Shown here piece after piece: positions 49,978 to 63,700 of a stretch of 64,000 nucleotides of DNA; position 1 is the first letter of the stretch, and each line of letters opens with the position of its first letter. This stretch comes from Rhynchopus sp. YZ270_cl-10. Its lineage: Eukaryota > Euglenozoa > Diplonemea > Diplonemida > Diplonemidae. The position numbers and the translations under genes were made by a program. Location of the stretch: positions 1,602,289-1,666,288 of the forward strand of contig OZ037855.1 in the NCBI GenBank assembly GCA_964035575.1, read 5' to 3'. A model generated the notes under the pieces. That model was not told the origin of the DNA, ran no database searches, and saw only the letters and a program-made list of their open reading frames with translations.

Positions 49978-50753
49978 GACCTCTTTTTAGTCCATACCGA
50001 ATTCGACACCCATGTACAGGGAAGAATGGTGGTTATCAATCTTACTAGGAAACAACAAGGCAAGCAGATTACACACCCATGTACAGGAAGCATGGTGATG
50101 ATCAATCTTATTAAAAACAAGGCCGCCGAAGCAGCTACACAAATTGCCAATGTGGCAACGCCGAAGCGGCCCATGGCGGGAATTGGGTAGTTTTCAACCA
50201 GCAATCTCTCCACAGCGTCCCTATTTGGTCATTGCTTATGGAATTATCCCGAGCGCAAGAATACCTCCTTTTCTCCCAGTCGTGTCACAAAGCTATGTCA
50301 ACAGGGAAGCGTGTTGGGGTGGTAACATAAAGACACCACGTAAAGCTAACACACCAGAACTACCACCACCAATGTGCCTCCCTGTAGACATCTGTGCAGC
50401 CGATAGGTGGAACAAACAAGGGCAAGACTGTACTCTACACAGGATCTGTTTTTGAGTGCATTCGTGTTGAAGATTGTTTTCTTCGGCACAAGACCAAAGC
50501 TGGATGATGACATAGGTTGGGCATGTGCAGCATGAGCACTCGGGTTTGCGGGTTTGCGATGATTGTCACATACTTCTTGTATTGTTTTGTCTCTCCCCTG
50601 TATGGCGCAGGGAAGAGTACCAGGCACAGCCCTTCCACTTACAGCTTGTTTTTAAGAAAAACATCAAAAAAGGCTTCACATTACTTTTTTCACCTTCAAG
50701 GACATCTTGATCAATCAAGAAGTTACCACACTATCCTCGCTCTCAACCCGTAT
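49978..50753. other. upstream region of U2 and spacer
   Basis: Includes CACCCATGTACAGG twice (about 50010 and 50076) upstream of U2, possibly snRNA promoter elements. A G-rich pair of the 8-bp unit (GGGTTTGCGGGTTTGCG) lies at 50542-50558. No protein gene recognised. Confidence 0.4.
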
Positions 50754-50943
50754 TCCGCAAACCCGCAAACCCGCAAACCCGCAAACCCGCAAACCCGCAA
50801 ACCCGCAAACCCGCAAACCCGCAAACCCGCAAACCCGCAAACCCGCAAACCCGCAAACCCGCAAACCCGCAAACCCGCAAACCCGCAAACCCGCAAACCC
50901 GCAAACCCGCAAACCCGCAAACCCGCAAACCCGCAAACCCGCA
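50754..50943. repeat. short array of the 8-bp repeat AAACCCGC, about 24 copies
   Basis: Perfect or nearly perfect units, same orientation as the long array at 54.7 kb. Begins at ATTCCGCAAACC and ends at CCCGCACAAG. Confidence 0.95.
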
Positions 50944-52900
50944 CAAGAAGAAAGCTCGCTAATATGTGGTTTGGTTATACCTACTTTGTGTTGATGCGAT
51001 TAAGGTATGAGTAATGATATGTAAACACGCAATGTAACCTAAAATTCACTGGAGAACCTGAATGGCACGGAAAAGCATGCATGAGGCATGATGGGGTGGG
51101 TATGAGGCATTTTGCTCCGCCGTGAATTATTATGAATACAGCTGACATGAGTGATTAATATGTACAGAGTAATTGATTATAGTAACGTGTTATAAACTGT
51201 AGCAAGATGGTATAGTTTAGAGGTATTTCGCTCTGCAGCTTATTTATGGCAGGATTTGGGCTCTAATAACAACTGATTGCACTAAATACTGCTAAAAACA
51301 GCAGGTTTGTGTAGTTGAGAGGCTATTTGGCTCCGCAGAGAATATTGACTGCAATAAGCTGGTGTGGCCACAAACGCGAAAAGAGCTTGCTAAAATGGTG
51401 TGGTTGAGGCATTGGTGGTAGTAGTACAGAAAAGCTCACAAACGGAGGCATGGTCTGCGCGCAACGTTGGGATCTGACGCAATTTATACTAATATTTGTT
51501 CCTCTACGAATTTTTTAGATTTCTATGAAAATTGAAAGCTCTAACACTAACATTTGGCAGGAGGCTCTGGGTGAGAAGACATTTGAGTTTCCCCACGTAC
51601 CACTTAACTGTGGAGATATTGGGTTCACAATTTGGGTATAGGATATAAAATCTACGACAGGATGTAGCTTCTAATATTATGCTAAAAACAGCAGGTTCGT
51701 GTTATTGAATATTTGGATATTTTGCTCACGCAGCAAATATGCTGCCACATAACAGACTGGTGTGGTTGTGAACCTATTTGGCTCAATATCACTAATATGT
51801 GAGAAAAAAGCTCGCAACGTTTCACCATGTAAATAATATGGTGGATAAAAACTGATACATGCATTTTTAGGTTAAGAATATACCCTTTTCGCAGCGTAAA
51901 TTGACCCCATCACAGCACGCACAGACTACGGAGAATCAAAAATCAAAATCTTTCAATGAATAATGTGGTTGAGTCTCAATGAGAGACTATTTTATTTCTA
52001 TGATATTAATACTGACATATTCGAATAGAGAAGATAGTTTGCTAAAGTGTTGGCGGATTTATTTCATTTGTGCATGGAAGAAAGGTTGCTAAAATGTAGG
52101 AGCAGGAGGGTGTGGTTGAGAGGCACTTTGCTCCACCGCTTATATTCACTGCTAATGTAGAACAGGCTGATTGTTATTAGGCTATTTAGATCCGCCGCTA
52201 ATAATGACTGATTCTCAGAAAAATTATGTGTCGCAGGATGGTGTGGTTCAAAGGCTCCTCCGCTAATAATAACATAAAAATACGTCTGCAGTTCGCTTTT
52301 AGTGCCAGGTTTTTGACAGAACTTTTGCTCATAATATTCAGGAGTGAAGAAAGTCGGTAGATTATTTCACGGTGTGGGTGTGAAGATAATTTGCTCTTCA
52401 GGTAATGGTAGATAATGGTACATGTGTATGTAAGAAGTCTTGGTAAAAATTGGCAGAGAGTTGTACCGACCGGTTTAGTCCAGAAAAACTCTTCCATAAT
52501 ATTCCATTATAATAAAGCTCGCTGAAACATGACATCTCAGGTGTGGTTGAGAGACAGACTATTTGGCCACTACCAATAATGAGTACTACCAGATAGCTAT
52601 TGGTTAGAGCTGGTTTTGAACCTCATTAGGCCCCATATCATTTCTGAGTCTAATGTCTACAAATTATCTCGCTTTTTTGTGGCAGGTTTGTGTGGTTCAG
52701 CACCGCAAATGCTGACTTTCACATATTTCAATTTGGTGTAGTCTTAAAGCCATGTATCTATAAAGGCAATTACTCATAGATTTACCTGCACTTACTCATG
52801 CATGTACACGTAGAAGGACTCTTACATATGTTAATAGAGGGCGCTTGTGAGTATAAATAGCTCTGACACTACTAACGCGAACACAGTAACCTTACCTAAA
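50944..52900. repeat. AT-rich region with a degenerate dispersed-tandem motif
   Basis: No gene. A core like TGTGGTTGAGAGGCTATTTG followed by GCTCCGC recurs about 13 times, roughly every 80-200 bp (around 51090, 51213, 51312, 51400, 51700, 51765, 51965, 52110, 52172, 52240, 52372, 52540, 52690). Between cores are short AT-rich segments often with AATAATGACTG. Reads as an old, decayed satellite. Confidence 0.6.
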
Positions 52901-53029
52901 GTACCTGACATCCTGGTGAGCACCCTCCTCGCTTCACTGATATGTTCTCTCTCTCGAGCATTCCCTCACCCAAAAATACATACAAATCTACAAAAAAACT
53001 CCCAAATCAGGACTGCCTAACTTCAAAAA

Positions 53030-53157
53030 TTTTTCTGGGGGGGCACTGCCCCCCCAGACCCCCCGTGCTCCACTCGCCTTCACGCTGCGCGTAAAGGCTC
53101 GCTCCGCTCTCCCTCGCGCCCCCACCACGCTGCGCGTGGTGGGTGCGCTCGGTCGAA
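53030..53157. repeat. GC-rich palindromic segment
   Basis: GGGGGGGCACTGCCCCCCCAGACCCCC followed by CACCACGCTGCGCGTGGTG (near-perfect palindrome) and CTTCACGCTGCGCGTAAAGG. Sharp change from the AT-rich region to its left. Possibly a remnant of a mobile element; it directly abuts the 379-bp repeats. Confidence 0.5.
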
Positions 53158-54704
53158 ATTTTGTACCCCTCAAACCCGTAATAATTAGATACCCAGAGGC
53201 AGAAATAGTGAAAAAAAATTATTTTGACCAAATTTTAGGTGCTCTAAAGTGGAATCTGACCCCCATGTCCAGGTTATAAAAATGCTCTATGAGTCCATTA
53301 AAGCAACAGATTTCACATTTTGAGTAGTTGTGGTTAAATGTGGCGTAATTTTACGGCTATTTTATACAGAATACATGGTAGTACAGGGTATTCGTACTCA
53401 TTTTTAATTTTAAAATATTGCCAGAAAATGCTAACATCCAAACCCAGTACATTACGTCGTTTTTGGGCCCCAGTCTACCGGAGTGTCATATCAGAAATAC
53501 TGGGACCACGCGATCCAGCAATCCCGCAGCGTCGCCATTTTGTACCCCTCAAACCCGTAATAATTAGATACCCAGAGGCAGAAATAGTGAAAAAAAATTA
53601 TTTTGACCAAATTTTAGGTGCTCTAAAGTGGAATCTGACCCCCATGTCCAGGTTATAAAAATGCTCTATGAGTCCATTAAAGCAACAGATTTCACATTTT
53701 GAGTAGTTGTGGTTAAATGTGGCGTAATTTTACGGCTATTTTATACAGAATACATGGTAGTACAGGGTATTCGTACTCATTTTTAATTTTAAAATATTGC
53801 CAGAAAATGCTAACATCCAAACCCAGTACATTACGTCGTTTTTGGGCCCCAGTCTACCGGAGTGTCATATCAGAAATACTGGGACCACGCGATCCAGCAA
53901 TCCCGCAGCGTCGCCATTTTGTACCCCTCAAACCCGTAATAATTAGATACCCAGAGGCAGAAATAGTGAAAAAAAATTATTTTGACCAAATTTTAGGTGC
54001 TCTAAAGTGGAATCTGACCCCCATGTCCAGGTTATAAAAATGCTCTATGAGTCCATTAAAGCAACAGATTTCACATTTTGAGTAGTTGTGGTTAAATGTG
54101 GCGTAATTTTACGGCTATTTTATACAGAATACATGGTAGTACAGGGTATTCGTACTCATTTTTAATTTTAAAATATTGCCAGAAAATGCTAACATCCAAA
54201 CCCAGTACATTACGTCGTTTTTGGGCCCCAGTCTACCGGAGTGTCATATCAGAAATACTGGGACCACGCGATCCAGCAATCCCGCAGCGTCGCCATTTTG
54301 TACCCCTCAAACCCGTAATAATTAGATACCCAGAGGCAGAAATAGTGAAAAAAAATTATTTTGACCAAATTTTAGGTGCTCTAAAGTGGAATCTGACCCC
54401 CATGTCCAGGTTATAAAAATGCTCTATGAGTCCATTAAAGCAACAGATTTCACATTTTGAGTAGTTGTGGTTAAATGTGGCGTAATTTTACGGCTATTTT
54501 ATACAGAATACATGGTAGTACAGGGTATTCGTACTCATTTTTAATTTTAAAATATTGCCAGAAAATGCTAACATCCAAACCCAGTACATTACGTCGTTTT
54601 TGGGCCCCAGTCTACCGGAGTGTCATATCAGAAATACTGGGACCACGCGATCCAGCAATCCCGCAGCGTCGCCATTTTGTACCCCTCAAACCCGTAATAA
54701 TTAG
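53158..54704 (+). repeat. 379-bp tandem repeat, four full copies plus a stub
   Basis: Copies start near 53161, 53540, 53919 and 54298, spaced exactly 379 bp and identical by eye; a fifth begins at 54677 and ends after 28 bases. Each has a 106-codon open frame (MWRNFTAILYRIHGSTGYSY...) with no known family. The unit begins TTGTACCCCTCAAACCCG, so it already carries the AAACCCG word that continues into the 8-bp array. Confidence 0.95.
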
Positions 54705-57700
54705 AAACCCGCAAACCCGCAAACCCGCAAACCCGCAAACCCGCAAACCCGCAAACCCGCAAACCCGCAAACCCGCAAACCCGCAAACCCGCAAACCCGC
54801 AAACCCGCAAACCCGCAAACCCGCAAACCCGCAAACCCGCAAACCCGCAAACCCGCAAACCCGCAAACCCGCAAACCCGCAAACCCGCAAACCCGCAAAC
54901 CCGCAAACCCGCAAACCCGCAAACCCGCAAACCCGCAAACCCGCAAACCCGCAAACCCGCAAACCCGCAAACCCGCAAACCCGCAAACCCGCAAACCCGC
55001 AAACCCGCAAACCCGCAAACCCGCAAACCCGCAAACCCGCAAACCCGCAAACCCGCAAACCCGCAAACCCGCAAACCCGCAAACCCGCAAACCCGCAAAC
55101 CCGCAAACCGCAAACCCGCAAACCCGCAAACCCGCAAACCCGCAAACCCGCAAACCCGCAAACCCGCAAACCCGCAAACCCGCAAACCCGCAAACCCGCA
55201 AAACCCGCAAACCCGCAAACCCGCAAACCCGCAAACCCGCAAACCGCAAACCCGCAAACCCGCAAACCCGCAAACCGCAAACCCGCAAACCCGCAAACCC
55301 GCAACCCGCAAACCCGCAAACCCGCAAACCCGCAAACCCGCAAACCCGCAAACCCGCAAACCCGCAAACCCGCAAACCCGCAAACCCGCAAACCCGCAAA
55401 CCCGCAAACCCCGCAAACCCGCAAACCCGCAAACCCGCAAACCCGCAAACCCGCAAACCCGCAAACCCGCAAACCCGCAAACCCGCAAACCCGCAAACCC
55501 CACAAACCCGCAAACCCGCAAACCCGCAAACCCGCAAACCCGCAAACCCGCAAACCCGCAAACCCGCAAACCCGCAAACCCGCAAACCCGCAAACCCGCA
55601 AACCCGCAAACCCGCAAACCCGCAAACCCGTAAACCCGCAAACCCGCAAACCCGCAAACCCGCAAACCCGCAAACCCGCAAACCCGCAAACCCGCAAACC
55701 CGCAAACCCGCAAACCCGCAAACCCGCAAACCCGCAAACCCGCAAACCCGCAAACCCGCAAACCCGCAAACCCGCAAACCCGCAAACCCGCAAACCCGCA
55801 AACCCGCAAACCCGCAAACCCGCAAACCCGCAAACCCGCAAACCCGTAAACCCGCAAACCCGTAAACCCGCAAACCCGCAACCCGCAAACCCGCAAACCC
55901 GCAAACCCGCAAACCCGTAAACCCGCAAACCCGCAAACCCGCAAACCCGCAAACCCGCAAACCCGCAAACCCGCAAACCCGTAAACCCGCCCGCAAACCC
56001 GCAAACCCGCAAACCCGCAAACCCGCAAACCCGCAAACCCGCAAACCCGCAAACCCGTAAACCCGCAAACCCGCAAACCCGCAAACCCGCAAACCCGCAA
56101 ACCCGCAAACCCGCAAACCCGCAAACCCGCAAACCCGCAAACCCGCAAACCCGCAAACCCGCAAACCCGCAAACCCGCAAACCCGCAAACCCGCAAACCC
56201 GCAAACCCGCAAACCCGCAAACCCGCAAACCCGCAAACCCGCAAACCCGCAAACCCGCAAACCCGCAAACCCGCAAACCCGCAAACCCGCAAACCCGCAA
56301 ACCCGCAAACCCGCAAACCCGCAAACCCGCAAACCCGCAAACCCGCAAACCCGCAAACCCGCAAACCCGCAAACCCGCAAACCCGCAAACCCGCAAACCC
56401 GCAAACCCGCAAACCCCGCAAACCCGCAAACCCGCAAACCCGCAAACCCGCAAACCCGCAAACCCGCAAACCCGCAAACCCGCAAACCCGCAAACCCGCA
56501 AACCCGCAAACCCGCAAACCCGCAAACCCGCAAACCCGCAAACCCGCAAACCCGCAAACCCGCAAACCCGCAAACCCGCAAACCCGCAAACCCGTAAACC
56601 CGCAAACCCGCAAACCCGCAAACCCGCAAACCCGCAAACCCGCAAACCCGCAAACCCGCAAACCCGCAAACCCGCAAACCCGCAAACCCGCAAACCCGCA
56701 AACCCGCAAACCCGCAAACCCGCAAACCCGCAAACCCGCAAACCCGCAAACCCGCAAACCCGCAAACCCGCAAACCCGCAAACCCGCAAACCCGCAAACC
56801 CGCAAACCCGCAAACCCGCAAACCCGCAAACCCGCAAACCCGCAAACCCGCAAACCCGCAAACCCGCAAACCCGCAAACCCGCAAACCCGCAAACCCGCA
56901 AACCCGCAAACCCGCAAACCGCAACCGCAAACCCGCAAACCCGCAAACCCGCAAACCCGCAAACCCGCAAACCCCGCAAACCCGCAAACCCGCAAACCCG
57001 CAAACCCGCAAACCCGCAAACCCGCAAACCCGCAAACCCGCAAACCCGCAAACCCGCAAACCCGCAAACCCGCAAACCCGCAAACCCGCAAACCCGCAAA
57101 CCCGCAAACCCGCAAACCCGCAAACCCGCAAACCCGCAAACCCGCAAACCCGCAAACCCGCAAACCCGCAAACCCGCAAACCCGCAAACCCGCAAACCCG
57201 CAAACCCGCAAACCCGCAAACCCGCAAAACCCGCAAACCCGCAAACCCGCAAACCCGCAAACCCGCAAACCCGCAAACCCGCAAACCGCAAACCCGCAAA
57301 CCCGCAAACCCGCAAACCCGCAAACCCGCAAACCCGTAAACCCGCAAACCCGCAAACCCGCAAACCCGCAAACCCGCAAACCCGCAAACCCGCCAAAACC
57401 CGCAAACCCGCAAAACCCGCAAACCCGCAAACCCGCAAACCCGCAAACCCGCAAACCCGCAAACCCGCAAACCCACAAACCCGCAAACCCGTAAACCCGC
57501 AAACCCGCAAACCCGCAAACCCGCAAACCCGCAAACCCGCAAACCCGCAAACCCGCAAACCCGCAAACCCGCAAACCCCGCAAACCCGCAAACCCGCAAA
57601 CCCGCAAACCCGCAAACCCGCAAACCCGTAAACCCGCAAACCGCAAACCCGCAAACCCGCAAACCCGCAAACCCGCAAACCCGCAAACCCGTAAACCCGC

Positions 57701-60700
57701 AAGCCCGTAAACCCGCAAACCCGCAAACCCGCAAACCCGCAAACCCGCAAACCCGCAAACCCGCAAACCCGCAAACCCGCAAACCCGCAAACCCGCAAAC
57801 CCGCAAACCCGCAAACCCGCAAACCCGCAAACCCGCAAACCCGCAAACCCGCAAACCCGCAAACCCGCAAACCCGCAAACCCGCAAACCCGCAAACCCGC
57901 AAACCCGCAAACCCGCAAACCCGCAAACCCGCAAACCCGTAAACCCGCAAACCCGCAAACCCGCAAACCCGCAAACCCGCAAACCCGCAAACCCGCAAAC
58001 CCGCAAACCCGCAAACCCGCAAACCCGCAAACCCGCAAACCCGCAAACCCGCAAACCCGTAAACCCGCAAACCCGCAAACCCGCAAACCCGCAAACCCGC
58101 AAACCCCGCAAACCCGCAAACCCGCAAACCCGCAAACCCGCAAACCCGCAAACCCGCAAACCCGCAAACCCGCAAACCCGCAAACCCGCAAACCCGCAAA
58201 CCCGCAAACCCGTAAACCCGCAAACCCGCAAACCCGCAAACCCGCAAACCCGCAAACCCGCAAACCCGCAAACCCGCAAACCCGCAAACCCGCAAACCCG
58301 CAAACCCGCAAACCCGTAAACCCGCAAACCCGTAAACCCGCAAACCCGCAAACCCGCAAACCCGCAAACCCGCAAACCCGCAAACCCGCAAACCCGCAAA
58401 CCCGCAAACCCGCAAACCCGCAAACCCGCAAACCCGCAAACCCGCAAACCCGCAAACCCGCAAACCCGCAAACCCGCAAACCCGCAAACCCGCAAACCCG
58501 CAAACCCGCAAACCCGCAAACCCGCAAACCCGCAAACCCGCAAACCCGCAAACCCGCAAACCCGCAAACCCGCAAACCCGCAAACCCGCAAACCCGCAAA
58601 CCCGCAAACCCGCAAACCCGCAAACCCGCAAACCCGCAAACCCGCAAACCCGCAAACCCGCAAACCCGCAAACCCGCAAACCCGCAAACCCGCAAACCCG
58701 CAAACCCGCAAACCCGCAAACCCGCAAACCCGCAAACCCGCAAACCCGCAAACCCGCAAACCCGCAAACCCGCAAACCCCGCAAACCCGCAAACCCGCAA
58801 ACCCGCAAACCCGCAAACCCGCAAACCCGCAAACCCGCAAACCCGCAAACCCGCAAACCGCAAACCCGCAAACCCGCAAACCGCAAACCCGCAAACCCGC
58901 AAACCCGCAAACCCGCAAACCCGCAAACCGCAAACCCGCAAACCCGCAAACCCGCAAACCCGCAAACCCGCAAACCCGCAAACCCGCAAACCCGCAAACC
59001 CGCAAACCCGCAAACCCGCAAACCGCCAAACCCGCAAACCCGCAAACCCGCAAACCCGCAAACCCGCAAACCCGCAAACCCGCAAACCCGCAACCGCAAA
59101 CCCGCAAACCCGCAAACCCGCAAACCCGCAAACCCGCAAACCCGCAAACCCGCAAACCCGCAAACCCGCAAACCCGCAAACCCGCAAACCCGCAAACCCG
59201 CAAACCCGCAAACCCGCAAACCCGCAAACCCGCAAACCCGCAAACCCGCAAACCCGCAAACCCGCAAACCCGCAAACCCGCAAACCCGCAAACCCGCAAA
59301 CCCGCAAACCCGCAAACCCGCAAACCCGCAAACCCGCAAACCCGCAAACCCGCAAACCCGCAAACCCGCAAACCCGCAAACCCGCAAACCCGCAAACCGC
59401 CAAACCCGCAAACCCGCAAACCCGCAAACCCGCAAACCCGCAAACCCGCAAACCCGCAAACCCGCAAACCCGCAAACCCGCAAACCCGCAAACCCGCAAA
59501 CCCGCAAACCCGCAAACCCGCAAACCCGCAAACCCGCAAACCCGCAAACCCGCAAACCCGCAAACCCGCAAACCGCAAACCCGCAAACCCGCAAACCCGC
59601 AAACCCGCAAACCCGCAAACCCGCAAACCCGCAAACCCGCAAACCCGCAAACCCGCAAACCCGCAAACCCGCAAACCCGCAAACCCGCAAACCCGCAAAC
59701 CCGCAAACCCGCAAACCCGCAAACCCGCAAACCCGCAAACCCGCAAACCCGCAAACCCGCAAACCCGCAAACCCGCAAACCCGCAAACCCGCAAACCCGC
59801 AAACCCGCAAACCCGCAAACCCCCCGCAAACCCGCAAACCCGCAAACCCGCAAACCCGCAAACCCGCAAACCCGCAAACCCGCAAACCCGCAAACCCGCA
59901 AACCCGCAAACCGCAAACCCGCAAACCCGCAAACCCGCAAACCCGCAAACCCGCAAACCGCAAACCCGCAAACCCGCAAACCCGCAAACCCGCAAACCCG
60001 CAAACCGCAAACCCGCAAACCCGCAAACCCGCAAACCCGCAAACCCGCAAACCCGCAAACCCGCAAACCCGCAAACCCGCAAACCCGCAAACCCGCAAAC
60101 CCGCAAACCCGCAAACCCGCAAACCCGCAAACCCGCAAACCCGCAAACCCGCAAACCCGCAAACCCGCAAACCCGCAAACCCGCAAACCCGCAAACCCGC
60201 AAACCCGCAAACCCGCAAACCCGCAAACCCGCAAACCCGCAAACCCGCAAACCCGCAAACCGCAAACCCGCAAACCCGCAAACCCGCAAACCCGCAAACC
60301 CGCAAACCCGCAAACCCGCAAACCCGCAAACCCGCAAACCCGCAAACCCGCAAACCCGCAAACCCGCAAACCCGCAAACCCGCAAACCCGCAAACCCGCA
60401 AACCCGCAAACCCGCAAACCCGCAAACCCGCAAACCCGCAAACCCGCAAACCCGCAAACCGCAAACCCGCAAACCCGCAAACCCGCAAACCCGCAAACCC
60501 GCAAACCCGCAAACCCGCAAACCCGCAAACCCGCAAACCCGCAAACCCGCAAACCCGCAAACCGCAAACCCGCAAACCCGCAAACCCGCAAACCCGCAAA
60601 CCCGCAAACCCGCAAACCCGCAACCGCAAACCCGCAAACCCGCAAACCCGCAAACCCGCAAACCCGCAAACCCGTAAACCCGCAAACCCGCAAACCCGCA

Positions 60701-63700
60701 AACCCGCAAACCCGCAAACCCGCAAACCCGCAAACCCGCAAACCCGCAAACCCGCAAACCCGCAAACCCGCAAACCCGCAAACCCGCAAACCCGCAAACC
60801 CGCAAACCCGCAAACCCGCAAACCCGCAAACCCGCAAACCCGCAAACCCCGCAAACCCGCAAACCCGCAAACCCGCAAACCCGCAAACCCGCAAACCCGC
60901 AAACCCGCAAACCCGCAAACCCGCAAACCCGCAAACCCGCAAACCCGCAAACCCGCAAACCCGCAAACCCGCAAACCCGCAAACCCGCAAACCCGCAAAC
61001 CCGCAAACCCGCAAACCCGCAAACCCGCAAACCCGCAAACCCGCAAACCCGCAAACCCGCAAAACCCGCAAACCCGCAAACCCGCAAAACCCGCAAACCC
61101 GCAAACCCGCAAACCCGCAAACCCGCAAACCCGCAAACCCGCAAACCCGCAAACCCGCAAACCCGCAAACCCGCAAACCCGCAAACCCGCAAACCCGCAA
61201 ACCCGCAAACCCGCAAACCCGCAAACCCGCAAACCCGCAAACCCGCAAACCCGCAAACCCGCAAACCCGCAAACCCGCAAACCCGCAAACCCGCAAACCC
61301 GCAAACCCGCAAACCCGCAAACCCGCAAACCCGCAAACCCGCAAACCCGCAAACCCGCAAACCCGCAAACCCGCAAACCCGCAAACCCGCAAACCCGCAA
61401 ACCCGCAAACCCGCAAACCCGCAAACCCGCAAACCCGCAAACCCGCAAACCCGCAAACCCGCAAACCCGCAAACCCGCAAACCCGCAAACCCGCAAACCC
61501 GCAAACCCGCAAACCCGCAAACCCGCAAACCCGCAAACCCGCAAACCCGCAAACCCGCAAACCCGCAAACCCGCAAACCCGCAAACCCGCAAACCCGCAA
61601 ACCCGCAAACCCGCAAACCCGCAAACCCGCAAACCCGCAAACCCGCAAACCCGCAAACCCGCAAACCCGCAAACCCGCAAACCCGCAAACCCGCAAACCC
61701 GCAAACCCGCAAACCCGCAAACCCGCAAACCCGCAAACCCGCAAACCCGCAAACCCGCAAACCCGCAAACCCGCAAACCCGCAAACCCGCAAACCCGCAA
61801 ACCCGCAAACCCGCAAACCCGCAAACCCGCAAACCCGCAAACCCGCAAACCCGCAAACCCGCAAACCCGCAAACCCGCAAACCCGCAAACCCGCAAACCC
61901 GCAAACCCGCAAACCCGCAAACCCGCAAACCCGCAAACCCGCAAACCCGCAAACCCGCAAACCCGCAAACCCGCAAACCCGCAAACCCGCAAACCCGCAA
62001 ACCCGCAAACCCGCAAACCCGCAAACCCGCAAACCCGCAAACCCGCAAACCCGCAAACCCGCAAACCCGCAAACCCGCAAACCCGCAAACCCGCAAACCC
62101 GCAAACCCGCAAACCCGCAAACCCGCAAACCCGCAAACCCGCAAACCCGCAAACCCGCAAACCCGCAAACCCGCAAACCCGCAAACCCGCAAACCCGCAA
62201 ACCCGCAAACCCGCAAACCCGCAAACCCGCAAACCCGCAAACCCGCAAACCCGCAAACCCGCAAACCCGCAAACCCGCAAACCCGCAAACCCGCAAACCC
62301 GCAAACCCGCAAACCCGCAAACCCGCAAACCCGCAAACCCGCAAACCCGCAAACCCGCAAACCCGCAAACCCGCAAACCCGCAAACCCGCAAACCCGCAA
62401 ACCCGCAAACCCGCAAACCCGCAAACCCGCAAACCCGCAAACCCGCAAACCCGCAAACCCGCAAACCCGCAAACCCGCAAACCCGCAAACCCGCAAACCC
62501 GCAAACCCGCAAACCCGCAAACCCGCAAACCCGCAAACCCGCAAACCCGCAAACCCGCAAACCCGCAAACCCGCAAACCCGCAAACCCGCAAACCCGCAA
62601 ACCCGCAAACCCGCAAACCCGCAAACCCGCAAACCCGCAAACCCGCAAACCCGCAAACCCGCAAACCCGCAAACCCGCAAACCCGCAAACCCGCAAACCC
62701 GCAAACCCGCAAACCCGCAAACCCGCAAACCCGCAAACCCGCAAACCCGCAAACCCGCAAACCCGCAAACCCGCAAACCCGCAAACCCGCAAACCCGCAA
62801 ACCCGCAAACCCGCAAACCCGCAAACCCGCAAACCCGCAAACCCGCAAACCCGCAAACCCGCAAACCCGCAAACCCGCAAACCCGCAAACCCGCAAACCC
62901 GCAAACCCGCAAACCCGCAAACCCGCAAACCCGCAAACCCGCAAACCCGCAAACCCGCAAACCCGCAAACCGCAAACCCGCAAACCCGCAAACCCGCAAA
63001 CCCGCAAACCCGCAAACCCGCAAACCCGCAAACCCGCAAACCCGCAAACCCGCAAACCCGCAAACCCGCAAACCCGCAAACCCGCAAACCCGCAAACCCG
63101 CAAACCCGCAAACCCGCAAACCCGCAAACCCGCAAACCCGCAAACCCGCAAACCCGCAAACCCGCAAACCCGCAAACCCGCAAACCCGCAAACCCGCAAA
63201 CCCGCAAACCCGCAAACCCGCAAACCCGCAAACCCGCAAACCCGCAAACCCGCAAACCCGCAAACCCGCAAACCGCAAACCCGCAAACCCGCAAACCCGC
63301 AAACCCGCAAACCCGCAAACCCGCAAACCCGCAAACCCGCAAACCCGCAAACCCGCAAACCCGCAAACCCGCAAACCCGCAAACCCGCAAACCCGCAAAC
63401 CCGCAAACCCGCAAACCCGCAAACCCGCAAACCCGCAAACCCGCAAACCCGCAAACCCGCAAACCCGCAAACCCGCAAACCCGCAAACCCGCAAACCCGC
63501 AAACCCGCAAACCCGCAAACCCGCAAACCCGCAAACCCGCAAACCCGCAAACCCGCAAACCCGCAAACCCGCAAACCCGCAAACCCGCAAACCCGCAAAC
63601 CCGCAAACCCGCAAACCCGCAAACCCGCAAACCCGCAAACCCGCAAACCCGCAAACCCGCAAACCCGCAAACCCGCAAACCCGCAAACCCGCAAACCCGC

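Noticed and set aside
49028-49979. Long frames of VWY, VCM, HTY or IPY repeats
   Set aside because: 9-bp repeat, a multiple of three without stops; overlaps the U2 gene.
50754-50943. Possible CRISPR array
   Set aside because: Units are 8 bp with no spacers, and the context is eukaryotic.
53338-54416. 106-codon frame repeated in each 379-bp unit as a gene family
   Set aside because: Copies are identical at DNA level, AT-rich, with no known domain and no leader; identity reflects tandem homogenisation rather than protein selection.
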